From NCBI GenBank assembly GCA_029562975.1, contig JAKQTR010000030.1, forward strand, positions 186,001 through 250,000: 64,000 nt of DNA. The letters run 5' to 3'. Each line of letters starts with the position of its first letter. Position 1 is the stretch's first letter. The position numbers and the translations under genes were made by a program. Of the stretch, positions 26,683 to 35,611 are shown piece by piece. Under the pieces are notes generated by a model. It had not been told where the DNA came from. It worked only from the letters and a program-made list of their open reading frames with translations, and made no database searches. The stretch comes from Acidobacteriota bacterium (GTDB lineage: Bacteria; Acidobacteriota; Vicinamibacteria; Vicinamibacterales; JAKQTR01).

Positions 26683-28233
26683 TCAAGGCAGCCCGGTCCG
26701 GCTCCCTGCGCGCGACCTGAGCACGCTGTGGCGCACGCCGTACGCCAGGTAGATCGCGGCTCCCGCCGCCAGCCACACGAAGAAGCGGATCCACGTGAGC
26801 AGCGGCAAGTGGAACATCAGGTACAGGCACATGGCGATCGCGATGAGCGGGACCCACGGCACAAACGGCGTGCGGAACGGGCGCACCCGGCTCGGGTCGG
26901 TCCGGCGCAGGATCAGGATGCCGGCCGAGACGAGGACGAAGGCGAACAGCGTCCCGATGTTCGTCAGCTCCACGACTTCGTTGATGTTCAAGAAGGTCGC
27001 GAAGACCGCGACGAGGACCCCCGTCAGGATCGTGGTGACGTGCGGCGTACGGTACTCCGGGTGCACGCGGGCGGCCCACTTCGGCAGCAGGCCGTCGCGC
27101 GCCATCGAGAAGAAGATGCGAGGCTGGCCGAGCTGGAACACCAGCAGCACGCCGCTCGTGGCGCAGACCGCTCCGAACGCGATGATGCCCGACGCCCAGG
27201 TGATGCCGTTGGCCGAGAAGGCGGTCGCCAGGGGCTCGGCGGTCCCGAGCTGGCGCCACGGCAGCATGCCCGTCAGGACCATCGCCACCGCGATGTAGAT
27301 GACGGTGCAGATCACCAGGCTGGCGATCATGCCGATGGGCATGTCGCGCTGGGGGTTCCTCGTCTCCTCGGCGGCGGTGGACACCGCGTCGAAGCCGATG
27401 TAGGCAAAGAAGATGATCGCGGCGGCGCTCGAGATACCCGCGAACCCGTTGGGGGCGAACGGCACCCAGTTGGCCGGCCGGACGTAGAAGGCGCCGACCA
27501 CGCAGAAGAAAACCAGGATCGCCACGTTCATCACCGTGAGCACGCTGGTCACCCACGCGCTTTCGCGGATGCCGACGACCAGCACCCAGGTGATGGCCAT
27601 CACGATCACGAACGCCGGCAGGTTGAAGACGATCGGGATGCCGAAGAGGTGCGGCGCGGCGGCGAAGGCGGCGGCGCTGCGTGTCACGACGATGCCCAGG
27701 CCGGCCGCGTCGCCGCCCTGGGCCTGGAGGGCCGCCACCTGCTCGGCGGCCCGCGCGGCGGTGTGGTAGTCGATGCACAGCCAGCCGGGAATGTAGACGC
27801 CGAAGCCGGCGAGCAGTTCGCGGAAGTAGCCCGACCACGAGATCGCGACGGCAACGTTGCCGACGGCGTACTCCAGGATGAGATCCCAGCCGATGATCCA
27901 CGCAACCAGCTCGCCCAGCGTCGCGTAGGCGTAGGTGTAGGCCGAGCCCGAAATGGGCACCATGGCGGCGAACTCGGCGTAGCAGAGCGCCGCGAAGCCG
28001 CACGCCACGGCGGTCAGCACGAAGGACGCGATGATGGCGGGCCCCGCCCCGGTGTGCGTCCCGCCGCCAGCCGCCGCCGACCCGATCGTCGAGAAGATCC
28101 CCGCCCCCATGATGGCGCCGATCCCCAGGGCGGTCAGCTGCACCGGACCCAGCGTGCGCTTCAGCGCGTGGCCGGCCGACTCGCTGTCCCGCGCGATCTG
28201 GTCGAGCGACTTCGTGGCGAACAGGTGTCTCAT
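26683..28233 (-). CDS. APC-family amino acid permease
   Basis: 516 residues with about 12-13 membrane helices. The first helix has the APC substrate-binding loop GIGAIMGAGIFSTIG, followed by FAALCYAEFAAMVPISGSAY and the helix-6 region FFAYIGFDAVSTAAEETRNP. This pattern fits the cationic amino acid transporter/YfnA branch. A loop of about 60 residues between helices 4 and 5 (TAARAAEQVAALQAQGGD) is longer than usual. The ATG overlaps the stop of the NHL/TIG gene by four bases (ATGA), so the two are co-transcribed. Confidence 0.9.
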   Translation of the reverse strand: MRHLFATKSLDQIARDSESAGHALKRTLGPVQLTALGIGAIMGAGIFSTIGSAAAGGGTHTGAGPAIIASFVLTAVACGFAALCYAEFAAMVPISGSAYTYAYATLGELVAWIIGWDLILEYAVGNVAVAISWSGYFRELLAGFGVYIPGWLCIDYHTAARAAEQVAALQAQGGDAAGLGIVVTRSAAAFAAAPHLFGIPIVFNLPAFVIVMAITWVLVVGIRESAWVTSVLTVMNVAILVFFCVVGAFYVRPANWVPFAPNGFAGISSAAAIIFFAYIGFDAVSTAAEETRNPQRDMPIGMIASLVICTVIYIAVAMVLTGMLPWRQLGTAEPLATAFSANGITWASGIIAFGAVCATSGVLLVFQLGQPRIFFSMARDGLLPKWAARVHPEYRTPHVTTILTGVLVAVFATFLNINEVVELTNIGTLFAFVLVSAGILILRRTDPSRVRPFRTPFVPWVPLIAIAMCLYLMFHLPLLTWIRFFVWLAAGAAIYLAYGVRHSVLRSRAGSRTGLP

Positions 28234-29249
28234 GCGAAGCTCCAGGGGCGCAGGGCGACATCGAGGCGGTAGACGGTGTCGTTGGACGCGACCACCAGCC
28301 CCCCGCGGGGATCGAATGCGGCGCCCACGAGCGCGGGGGCCGCCAGAACGAGTTCGCGGCGCGCGCCGGACCGCAGGCGGTAGAGGCCCGCGCCGCCGGC
28401 CACGGCGTCCACCACGTAGAGCGCGCCCTCGGCGTCCACGGCCATTCCCTGCGGGCGGCCGAATCCGTCCGCGACTTTGACGACCACGCCCTGCCGGTCG
28501 ATCCGGTACACGCCATCGCGGGTCGCCATCGTCGGGGCGGTCACGAAGAGCTCGTCCGCCGGGCCGGCCGCCAGGTGGAAGGCCGCGAGACTCGGCGGAA
28601 GCGACGCGAAGGGCACGACCCGGGAGGCCGAGCCGATGCGGAACACCGTTCCGCTCCGGTCGCCCACGAACATCGTGCCGTCCGAGCCGAAGGCGATGCC
28701 GCAGGCGGTCCCCAGCTCGCGCGCCACCACCTCGAGCCGGCCCGTCTCGTCCGCGCGGTAGACGCAGCCATCGAGACGGCTCGTCACATGCAGCGCGCCT
28801 CCGGCGTCGAAGGCCATGGACGTGGCGTTCGCGATGCCGGTCAGGAACGGCGCCTTCTCGCCGTCGGGCCCGACTCGGAACACGGATACGGGCACGCGCT
28901 GACCGCGGGTGCCGCTGAACGTCACGTAGAGCGTCCCGTCGGGCCCAAAGGCGGGGCTGTCAACCTGGTGCACGCCCGTGACGAGCGGCGCCCCGACATC
29001 GAGCGACGCCGCGCCTTCAACGCCGCCGACCTGAACCTCGTAGCGCCCGCGCGCCAGCCCGGCCGGCACTTCGACCGACAGCCGCGACTCCGAGGCCATC
29101 AGGACCCGCGCCGGCGTGTCTCCCACGCGGACCTCGGGCATGCCGGTTCCCCGGCGGTGCAATCCGGACCCGCATAGGGCAATACGACCGCCCGGAACGG
29201 CCCACGAGGGGTCGGCCGAGGCGACGCGGGCTGGCGTGGAGTCAGGCAC
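28230..29249 (-). CDS. IPT/TIG plus NHL-type beta-propeller protein
   Basis: 339 residues. Residues 1-85 look like an IPT/TIG immunoglobulin-like domain (VPGGRIALCGSGL, PEVRVGDTPARVLMASESRLSVEVP). Residues 90-335 form a six-bladed propeller with repeats of the type SPAFGPDGTLYVTFSG, ATSMAFDAGGALHVTSR, ACGIAFGSDGTMFVGD and PQGMAVDAEGALYVVD. No signal peptide is seen. The start is GTG at 29249. It is translationally coupled to an amino acid permease, an unusual pairing; the role could be ligand sensing or accessory binding, but nothing shows which. Confidence 0.8.
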   Translation of the reverse strand: MPDSTPARVASADPSWAVPGGRIALCGSGLHRRGTGMPEVRVGDTPARVLMASESRLSVEVPAGLARGRYEVQVGGVEGAASLDVGAPLVTGVHQVDSPAFGPDGTLYVTFSGTRGQRVPVSVFRVGPDGEKAPFLTGIANATSMAFDAGGALHVTSRLDGCVYRADETGRLEVVARELGTACGIAFGSDGTMFVGDRSGTVFRIGSASRVVPFASLPPSLAAFHLAAGPADELFVTAPTMATRDGVYRIDRQGVVVKVADGFGRPQGMAVDAEGALYVVDAVAGGAGLYRLRSGARRELVLAAPALVGAAFDPRGGLVVASNDTVYRLDVALRPWSFA

Positions 29250-29273
29250 AGAGCACCAGGCGCGGCATCCCCG

Positions 29274-29807
29274 CTACTCGTCGTCGAGCTCGACGTTCCA
29301 GTAGAGGTAGTCGCGCCAGCTCTCCGGCGCATAGCGGAACCCGATGGTGATCCGCAGCGCAGGCGCCGACTCGGGGCGCTTCGGGAGCCGGATGAGCCGC
29401 ATGCCGGCGCCGGCCGGCGTCCGGCCGCCTTTCTTGCGGTTGCAGGCCACGCAGCAGGTGACGATGTTCTCCCAGTCCTTGGTGCCGCCTTGCGCGACCG
29501 GCACGACGTGGTCGAACGTCAGGTCGGAGGTCGGCAGCCTCCGCCCGCAGTACTGGCAGGTGTGCTCGTCGCGGGCGTAGATGTTCGCGCGGGAGAACGG
29601 CACGTAGTCGAACCGGTGCTTGATGCGGACGTAGCGCAGCAGGCGGATGACCGACGGCAGCTTGATCGTGAAGGAGACGCTGCGGACGTCCCGGTCGTAG
29701 ACGGAAATCACCTCGACCTTGCCCTGGCACAGCAGCGTCACCGCCTTCTTCCAGTGCACGACTTTGAGGGGCTCGAACGAGGCGTTGAGGAGGAGCGTCT
29801 GCTCCAT
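29274..29807 (-). CDS. HNH endonuclease family protein
   Basis: 177 residues. The HNH core is CQYCGRRLPTSDLTFDHVVP, then GGTKDWENIVTCCVACNRKKGGRTP, with two CxxC zinc pairs, DH and N. It starts LLLNASFEPLKVVHWKKAVTLL, typical of the single-copy HNH proteins found in many bacteria whose role is unproven. TAGAAT ends six bases before the ATG with no ribosome site, so a leaderless mRNA is possible. It is divergent from the NlpC/P60 gene. Confidence 0.9.
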   Translation of the reverse strand: MEQTLLLNASFEPLKVVHWKKAVTLLCQGKVEVISVYDRDVRSVSFTIKLPSVIRLLRYVRIKHRFDYVPFSRANIYARDEHTCQYCGRRLPTSDLTFDHVVPVAQGGTKDWENIVTCCVACNRKKGGRTPAGAGMRLIRLPKRPESAPALRITIGFRYAPESWRDYLYWNVELDDE

Positions 29808-29881
29808 GCGCGCATTCTACAACAAGACGCGGCGGCGTCCGGCTGTTCCCCGGAGGCCGGACGGCCGATAGCCTGATCGAG

Positions 29882-30472
29882 ATGGCATATTGCCGGACGC
29901 GCGGGGCGGCGTGCGCCGCGATTGCGGGAGCGGCGCTGGCGGCCGCATGTGCCGGACAGCAGCCGCGCGTGCGGGTGCTGCCGCCGCGCGCCGAACCCGC
30001 TGCAGAAGCGCCCGCGCCGGGCCGGCCGTCACCCGCGCTGCCGCCCGCCGATGGCGGCGGGGCCGCGTTCGCCGGCGAGGCGATTGCGCGGACGGCAGAG
30101 CGCCTGCTCGGCGCGCCGTACCGGGACGGGGGCGCGCAGCCGGACGGGTTCGATTGCAGCGGCCTCGTCAGCTACGTCTTCGCGCGCCACGGCATCCCCG
30201 TGCCGCGCGACGTGCGCCGCCAGGCCGTCGCCGGGATCGAGGTCGAGCCGGCCGAGGTTCTGCCCGGCGACCTGCTCTTCTTCGCGACCACCGGGTCCGG
30301 GCCGACGCACGTCGGCATCGCGATGGGCGGCGGCCGCTTCATCCACGCGCCCAAGAACGGCGCCGTGGTGCGGATGGAGTCGCTGTCGTCCACGTACTGG
30401 TCGTCGCGCTTCGTGTCAGCCCGTCGTCTGCTGGGGTCAGGTCCAGTAAAACGGGGTCAGGTCGAGACCTGA
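29882..30472 (+). CDS. NlpC/P60 lipoprotein peptidase with repeat-encoded C-terminus
   Basis: 196 residues. A lipoprotein signal ends at Cys23 (LAAACAG). A Pro/Ala linker leads to an NlpC/P60 domain at about 65-185: Cys92 in DGFDCSGLVSYVF, His143 in PTHVGIAMG, and the third-residue candidate His155 in FIHAP. It should cut peptidoglycan stem peptides at the outer membrane. The natural domain end SARRLL is followed by GSGPVKRGQVET, which is encoded by the palindrome at 30433-30496; the stop TGA (30470-30472) lies inside the repeat. A TAGCCT box ends 7 bases before the ATG. Confidence 0.9.
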   Translation: MAYCRTRGAACAAIAGAALAAACAGQQPRVRVLPPRAEPAAEAPAPGRPSPALPPADGGGAAFAGEAIARTAERLLGAPYRDGGAQPDGFDCSGLVSYVFARHGIPVPRDVRRQAVAGIEVEPAEVLPGDLLFFATTGSGPTHVGIAMGGGRFIHAPKNGAVVRMESLSSTYWSSRFVSARRLLGSGPVKRGQVET

Positions 30473-30496
30473 CCCCGTTTTACTGGACCTGACCCC
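30433..30496. repeat. Perfect 64-bp palindrome (31-bp arms, 2-base loop) shared by two gene ends
   Basis: Arms 30433-30463 and 30466-30496 are exact inverse copies. Each arm carries GGGGTCAGGTCCAGTAAAAC followed by a second GGGGTCAGGTC, so it is a doubled version of the 22688 element. It provides the TGA of the NlpC gene and the TAA of the convergent metallopeptidase-like gene, and would be a strong hairpin in both transcripts. Probably a REP/RAYT-type element inserted between convergent genes. Confidence 0.85.
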
Positions 30497-31289
30497 AATC
30501 CCCCAATCTGAGCGTCGAGCCGCGCAGGAACTGCCGCTTCTCCAGGTCGGCCTCGGTGAACACCCGCCGCGCCGGCTGGGATGGCACCAGGACGATCTGC
30601 GCCGCCCGAGGCGCGCGCGGCTGCACCTTGAGCCGGTGCCGGTACCGCTGCGGGAACGCCGGATAGCCGCGGAACACAGTCCCGACAACACCTCCGTAGC
30701 GCCGCGTCAGCGCGTCGAAGTCGAACGACAAGAACTCCACGACCGACGAGTCCGGCCCGCTCGCGAGGTACGCGCGGACGATGCCCTGGACCTCCCGGAA
30801 GAACTGCGGCGTGTGGGTCAACGCCGACAGCCGGCCGTCGCCGTTCGAGCCGCGCCGGATTCCGCCCTCGTGCGGATCGACGTGATACAGCTCGTGCACG
30901 ATCGTGTCCAGCTTGGCGAGCCACTCGCGGCCCCGCCCGTACACCCGCTCCTTGTGCGTGTCGGCCGCGGTCTGATCGCAGAAACGCGGCAGCGCCACCG
31001 AGACGAGGTGCCAGATGCGCCTCGGTCCGATGCGGACCTCGGGCGACCGCACAACGAACCACTCCGACCGCTTGGCCATCGCGCCGGTGCGGGGATCCCG
31101 CCAGTAGTAGTACGCCGGCTCGCTGTCCGGGACCAGCAGCGAGTGGCACGTCGCGTACGGGCCGTGGGCCCCCGTCCGCCCGGGACGCGCGAAGACCAGC
31201 ACCCTGCTCACGTCCACATGCGAGAGCGCCGGCACGCGGGAGACGATATCCGCCATCAGCCGGTGGACGTGATCGGTGTAGTCAATCAT
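30480..31289 (-). CDS. HELYH-motif putative zinc metallopeptidase
   Basis: 269 residues from the ATG at 31289. The middle has TIVHELYHVDPHEGG with His132, Glu133 and His136, a zincin signature embedded in a predicted helix; D138 or the following His/Glu may be the third ligand. The N-terminal half (VSRVLVFARPGRTGAHGPYA, YYYWRDPRTGAMAKRSEWFVV) and the C-terminal half have no recognised family. No signal peptide, so likely cytoplasmic. The last residues GDWGQVQ and the TAA stop come from the palindrome at 30433-30496. Confidence 0.65.
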   Translation of the reverse strand: MIDYTDHVHRLMADIVSRVPALSHVDVSRVLVFARPGRTGAHGPYATCHSLLVPDSEPAYYYWRDPRTGAMAKRSEWFVVRSPEVRIGPRRIWHLVSVALPRFCDQTAADTHKERVYGRGREWLAKLDTIVHELYHVDPHEGGIRRGSNGDGRLSALTHTPQFFREVQGIVRAYLASGPDSSVVEFLSFDFDALTRRYGGVVGTVFRGYPAFPQRYRHRLKVQPRAPRAAQIVLVPSQPARRVFTEADLEKRQFLRGSTLRLGDWGQVQ

Positions 31290-31539
31290 GCAGGGCACGC
31301 GCAGGCAGGGCCCCGTCACGGGCGCCCGCGGCGCGTCGCTGTGGTGTGTCGGCCTTGACCCGAACGGGCTTTAGCGGGCCCGCCGGCATCGCGACGCGCT
31401 GGATGCCGCGTGCGGGACCGGCGCCGGCCGTGCTATCCTGCAAGTGGGTACCCTAACCTGCAGCGACCAGTCGCCCGGCTGCCCTCCATGGCCGACTGCC
31501 TCGGAGGTGCGTCACCGCGTGCGACACCCGGAGGCCCCC

Positions 31540-32301
31540 ATGACCCTGCACGCCCGGCGTTCGCTCACCGCCGCGATCCTGGCCGCCGCCCTCGTCGGCG
31601 GCGCATCGGCCCACGCCCAGATCGGCGGGTTCCTCAAGAAGAAGCTCCCGAAGCTTCCCGTCACCGGCGCGTCGGCCCCGGCTCCGGCCGCGCCCGAGCG
31701 GCCGAAGTACTGCGCGGCGATCACCGACGAGGTTCTCGACCGCTTCCTGTCGGCGCTCAACGCCGAGAATGCGGCCCTGGCGAAGCGGCAGGCGGCCAGA
31801 CAGCGCGTGGCCGACGCGGGGCGCTACGCCGCCGAGGTGATGACCCCGGAGGGGTTCGCGAAGTTCGAGGCCTGCAAGGAAGCGGCCATCGCGAAGGACC
31901 CGCGGACCAAAGAGCGGGATCGCCTCCGGGCTCTCGCCGACGATGCGGTCCGCAAGGTCGACAACCGCAAGTACCAGGAGTACTCGGCGCAGGCGGACGC
32001 CATCGACGAGCTGATCGACGCCTCAGCCGAGAAGGCCTGCGGCGGAGGGCCGAAGGCCGCCGCGGCTTCGTTGGAGGCGGCTGACACCCAGGCAGCTGTT
32101 ACGGCCCTGATGGCCGATGCGGAAGACCCGGCCAGGGCGGGCTCGAAGGCCGGCGGCTTCACCGAACAGGAGTACGCCAGGCTCAAGGAGTGCGTGATCG
32201 GACGCCTGTCCACGCCGAACACGACCCCGACCACGCCGGAGTCGGCCGAGGCCATCGACAAGCGCGCGGCCGAACTCGAGAAGGCGCTGCCGCTCAAGTG
32301 A
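31540..32301 (+). CDS. Secreted Ala/Lys-rich helical protein of unknown function
   Basis: 253 residues. A Sec signal peptide (about 1-26, AALVGGASAHAQ) precedes a basic patch (FLKKKLPKLP) and a long, charged, mostly helical body (NAENAALAKRQAARQRVADA, DPRTKERDRLRALADDAVRK) with three cysteines (YCAAI, EACKE, KECVI). CGGAGG lies before the ATG. It overlaps the next gene by four bases (GTGA). No family is recognised; the periplasmic place and coupling to a phosphodiester-glycosidase-like protein are the only clues. Confidence 0.75.
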   Translation: MTLHARRSLTAAILAAALVGGASAHAQIGGFLKKKLPKLPVTGASAPAPAAPERPKYCAAITDEVLDRFLSALNAENAALAKRQAARQRVADAGRYAAEVMTPEGFAKFEACKEAAIAKDPRTKERDRLRALADDAVRKVDNRKYQEYSAQADAIDELIDASAEKACGGGPKAAAASLEAADTQAAVTALMADAEDPARAGSKAGGFTEQEYARLKECVIGRLSTPNTTPTTPESAEAIDKRAAELEKALPLK

Positions 32302-33143
32302 GAGCGTTCGCTGCCGGCTTCGCCGTCGTTCTCGCCGTGGTGTCGGCGCCAGGGCCTCGCCAGACCGGGGCGACGGCGGTGCCTGGCCTGGCGTGGCACG
32401 AGTCGGCGCCGGGCCTCGAGCGGACGGAGTTCGACTTGCCCGGCGCGCGAGGCGGATGGCGCACGCGCATCGTGGCCGTGCGCGTCGATCCGAACCGCTT
32501 CCGGTTCCGCCTCCGCGCGCGCCTCAGCGGCGCCCGCCCCGCCTGGACGGTGGATCGCGCGCCGGAGTCGGCCGTCCTCGCCATGAACGCCGGCCAGTTC
32601 TCGGGCCTGGCGCCCTGGGGCTGGCTCGTCATGGGCGGGCGCGAGATCCGGCCGCCCGGCCGGGGCCCGCTTTCCACCGCAGTGGCGTGGGACGCGGCCG
32701 GCCGCGTCCGCTGGCTGGCTCCCTCCGACATCGAAGCCGAGCGTGCAGCCGGACGCACGGCGGAAGCCATCCAGTCGTACCCGACTCTCATCGACGAGCG
32801 GGGCGCGGTCCCTCGCCCGCTCCGGGAGCCGGGCCTCGGCGTTGACGCGGAACATCGCGATGCGCGCCTCGCGATGGGCTCGCTCCCTGACGGCCGCCTG
32901 GCCGTCGTCATCACCCGCTTCAATGGCTTCGGCGCGGTGAGCCCCGCGCTTCCCCTCGGGCTCACGCTCGGCGAGACGGCCGACGTCATGCTCGGGCTCG
33001 GCTGCCGGCGCGCCGTGTCACTCGACGGCGGACTGTCGGCGCAGCTGCTCGTGCGGGAACGCGGTCGCACCCTGGCCTGGCGCGGCTGGCGGCCGGTGCC
33101 GCTCGGCCTGGTCGCGGAGCCGGCCGCCGACGGAGGCGACTGA
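32298..33143 (+). CDS. Phosphodiester glycosidase (NAGPA) domain protein, exported
   Basis: 281 residues from a GTG that overlaps the upstream stop. A signal-like N-terminus (RAFAAGFAVVLAVVSA) precedes an NAGPA-like domain: TRIVAVRVDPNRFRFRL, ESAVLAMNAGQF, then RLAMGSLPDGRLAVVITRF and LGCRRAVSLDGGLSAQLLVR, where the D-G-G-x-S motif is the family hallmark. Members remove GlcNAc from phosphodiesters or act on cell-wall glycans. The role here is not known. Confidence 0.85.
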   Translation: MRAFAAGFAVVLAVVSAPGPRQTGATAVPGLAWHESAPGLERTEFDLPGARGGWRTRIVAVRVDPNRFRFRLRARLSGARPAWTVDRAPESAVLAMNAGQFSGLAPWGWLVMGGREIRPPGRGPLSTAVAWDAAGRVRWLAPSDIEAERAAGRTAEAIQSYPTLIDERGAVPRPLREPGLGVDAEHRDARLAMGSLPDGRLAVVITRFNGFGAVSPALPLGLTLGETADVMLGLGCRRAVSLDGGLSAQLLVRERGRTLAWRGWRPVPLGLVAEPAADGGD

Positions 33144-33148
33144 GGCGC

Positions 33149-34261
33149 CTATCTGCACACCGGCTGGACGCCAAACCCGTCGATCTGCCGGCCCACCTTC
33201 TCGACCGACTGCGCGTGCGTGCAGCCGTTCAGCCGGTACCGGAGGTACTCCTGGATCCAGACGACGTCGCCCTCGGCGTCCACGTAGGTCTTCACGGCCG
33301 CGCGCCCGAGGTCGTCCCTGTAGATCGCCTCGAGCGCCCGCCGGAACGCGTGGGTCTCGTCGCGCGACGGGAACACGATGACGCTGCCCGGCTTCGGCGT
33401 TCCGCAGGCGCCCACGATCCCGCCGCCGGCAATCTGGATCCGCACCCGCCCAACCGCCCCCTCGTGGCCGCACGCGTTGAGCCGGTACCTCAGGTACTCC
33501 TGCACCCACACGACCGAGCCCTCGACGTCCGTGTAGGACAACGTGGCGGGCCGGCCGAGCGCGTCGCGGTACTTGGTCTCCAGCCACGCCCGGAACTCGA
33601 ACGTCTCGTCGCGCGGCGGGAACGCCACCGTGCCGATCGGCTCGGCGACGCCGGCGCCCGACAGCCCGTAGAGCGCCAGCACGCCCTGGATGTCGTCCAC
33701 CGTCAGCGTGTCGAGGTTGCCGATCTTGCTGTTCATCAGCGCGTGGACGGTCTGTCCCTGCTCGTCCGGATGGCCGAGGCCGAGCACGTGGCCCATCTCG
33801 TGCGCGGCGACGCGCCGCAGGTCGTGCAGGCGCCGCTCGATGTCCCCGCGGTAGGAGTCCCATTGGAGCGCCGAGTTGAACGTGATGTCGGCCTCGGTGA
33901 TCCGCCCCAGCCGCTGCCACCACGTCGTCACCGCCAGCGTGGTGGACTCCAGCGCGTAGCCGTACGCGTTGCTGGCGAAGAACATGTCGTTGCGGCCGTT
34001 CTGCCTGCCCTGCGCGACGCCCTCATCCTGAACGGTCCGCAGCCGCACGCGCCCCAGGGCGACGTTCCACAGCTCCGCCGCGGCGGCCGCCGAGCACGCC
34101 CAGTCCAGGCAGCCGTCAGCCAGCCTGGGAGACGGCCCGAGCTGGACGTGCATGGAGATGACCGAGCCCGCGGGCCACGACGGGCCGTTCAGGTAGTAGG
34201 ACCGCGCCGCCGGCACGGCCAGCGCTGCCATCGCGATCGTGAGCAGGAGCCTGTGCTTCAT
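33149..34261 (-). CDS. Secreted matrixin-like metalloprotease with two C-terminal repeats
   Basis: 370 residues. A signal peptide (1-20) precedes a metzincin domain whose zinc site is complete: HEMGHVLGLGH with His154, His158 and His164 and catalytic Glu155, followed by a Met-turn ALMNSKIG. Residues about 212-285 and 290-365 are two copies of a 75-residue unit (FPPRDETFEFRAWLETKYRD and FPSRDETHAFRRALEAIYRD, each ending VVWxQEYLRYRLNxC), probably a substrate-binding module. It is the last gene of a five-gene minus-strand series. Confidence 0.9.
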   Translation of the reverse strand: MKHRLLLTIAMAALAVPAARSYYLNGPSWPAGSVISMHVQLGPSPRLADGCLDWACSAAAAAELWNVALGRVRLRTVQDEGVAQGRQNGRNDMFFASNAYGYALESTTLAVTTWWQRLGRITEADITFNSALQWDSYRGDIERRLHDLRRVAAHEMGHVLGLGHPDEQGQTVHALMNSKIGNLDTLTVDDIQGVLALYGLSGAGVAEPIGTVAFPPRDETFEFRAWLETKYRDALGRPATLSYTDVEGSVVWVQEYLRYRLNACGHEGAVGRVRIQIAGGGIVGACGTPKPGSVIVFPSRDETHAFRRALEAIYRDDLGRAAVKTYVDAEGDVVWIQEYLRYRLNGCTHAQSVEKVGRQIDGFGVQPVCR

Positions 34262-34271
34262 GGCGGACTCC

Positions 34272-34865
34272 CTATCTGGCAGCGCGCTGCCGCTCGACCT
34301 CGCGCTCGATCTCGCTGGCGAACGCCTCGAGCGTGAGGGCGCGGGCCGACCTCACGCGCGCGGGCGGCCCGGCGGCGCCGATGTCACCGACGGCTGCGAG
34401 CGGCTCGAAGCCCGATCTCGCCATCGATCGGCGGCCGGTCTGCGGGTCCTCCAGAACCCGGAACCGGCCGTGCGTCATGCCCACGACCGGACACATCGGA
34501 CGGCCCCCGTCGTCGACGAACAAGACGTCCCGATCCCCGACGCGGAACTTCGGCATGCCGGCCACGGCGAGACGGTCCTCCCCGACCGTGCCGCCGAGGA
34601 ACTCAAGGACGGTCTGGCCGCCCAGCCGGCCCTTCAGTACGCGATCCACCTTGAAGGTGACGCGCGTGACGATCACCCTGTCTGCGCCGACGTCGGCCCA
34701 TCGCGACTCGACGCCGATCGTCTCGCCGACAAAGACCGTCCGCGAGCGCGCGACGAGTTCGGGGAGCGTCTGCGGCAGGATCGAGGACGCCGAGGCCGGG
34801 GCCGCAGCTCCCGCCGCGAGCGCGAGCGAGGCCACGAACCGCACAATCGATCGACGGCTTGTCAC
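34272..34865 (-). CDS. Exported protein of unknown function, paired with matrixin gene
   Basis: 197 residues from GTG at 34865, overlapping the mtgA stop (GTGA). The signal peptide contains a twin Arg (TSRRSIVRFVASLALAAG). The body is a beta-rich domain with SRTVFVGETIGVESRW, RVTFKVDRVLKGRLGGQTV, EFLGGTVGEDRLAVAGMP and RVGDRDVLFV. This layout recurs in proteins encoded next to matrixin-type proteases, where it may be an inhibitor or chaperone; that role is inference. Ten bases separate it from the protease. Confidence 0.75.
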   Translation of the reverse strand: MTSRRSIVRFVASLALAAGAAAPASASSILPQTLPELVARSRTVFVGETIGVESRWADVGADRVIVTRVTFKVDRVLKGRLGGQTVLEFLGGTVGEDRLAVAGMPKFRVGDRDVLFVDDGGRPMCPVVGMTHGRFRVLEDPQTGRRSMARSGFEPLAAVGDIGAAGPPARVRSARALTLEAFASEIEREVERQRAAR

Positions 34866-35611
34866 GACGGGCCTCCTGCTCCTTCGGGGGCGGCGGGCTG
34901 AACCGGAGGGGCCGGCGGTTCGGCGCCGCCCATCCGCTGGAGGATGATCTGCTGGCGCCGCAGCAGGTATTTCGAGGGGCGGGCGGGGTTCGACCGCCTC
35001 GGGCTGGGAATCGCGGCAGCCATCAGCGCCGATTCGCCCGGACCGAGTTCGGCGGCCGACTTCTGGAAGTACGCGCGGGCCGCCGCCTCGGCCCCGTAGA
35101 CGCCCTCGCCCCATTCGATCACGTTGAGGTAGATCTCGAAAATCCGGCGTTTGGACAGCTCCGCCTCGAGCCGGCGGGCGATCAGCAGCTCCTGGATCTT
35201 GCGCAGGGGGTTCTTGGACGGGTCCAGGTACAGGTTCTTGGCGAGCTGCTGCGTGATCGTGCTGCCGCCGCGCGCGAACCGGCCTTCCTTCACGTTCTTC
35301 TCCAGCGACTTCTGCAGCTCATCGTAGTCGACGCCCCCGTGCGAGAAGAACGCGGCGTCCTCGGCCACCAGCACCGCCCGCTTCAGGCTGGCCGAGATCC
35401 GGCCGTAGGGGACCCAGCGCTGAACCCGCCTGGGCTTCTTCCCTGCCGCCGCCGCCTGCCGGGCCCGCAGCTCCATGAACGCGGTCACGCCCGGGTCCTC
35501 CGTTCTCAGCGGCCTCACGTCCGGCAGCGACAGATAGACGTAGGCTGCCGCAGCGAACGCCACTGCCCCCGCGGCCAGTGTCCACCTGAGGAGACGCCCG
35601 GCAGCCGCCAT
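34862..35611 (-). CDS. mtgA: Monofunctional peptidoglycan glycosyltransferase
   Basis: 249 residues. One membrane helix (about 9-28) anchors a GT51 domain. Catalytic Glu84 lies in VLVAEDAAFFSHGGVDYDE, and GGSTITQQLAKNLYL, NPLRKIQELLIARRLE and EIYLNVIEWGEGVYGAEAAA are the other signature blocks. It polymerises lipid II into glycan strands. The ATG directly abuts the stop codon of the M48 gene with no gap. The C-terminus has a Pro/Ala-rich tail. Confidence 0.95.
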   Translation of the reverse strand: MAAAGRLLRWTLAAGAVAFAAAAYVYLSLPDVRPLRTEDPGVTAFMELRARQAAAAGKKPRRVQRWVPYGRISASLKRAVLVAEDAAFFSHGGVDYDELQKSLEKNVKEGRFARGGSTITQQLAKNLYLDPSKNPLRKIQELLIARRLEAELSKRRIFEIYLNVIEWGEGVYGAEAAARAYFQKSAAELGPGESALMAAAIPSPRRSNPARPSKYLLRRQQIILQRMGGAEPPAPPVQPAAPEGAGGPS

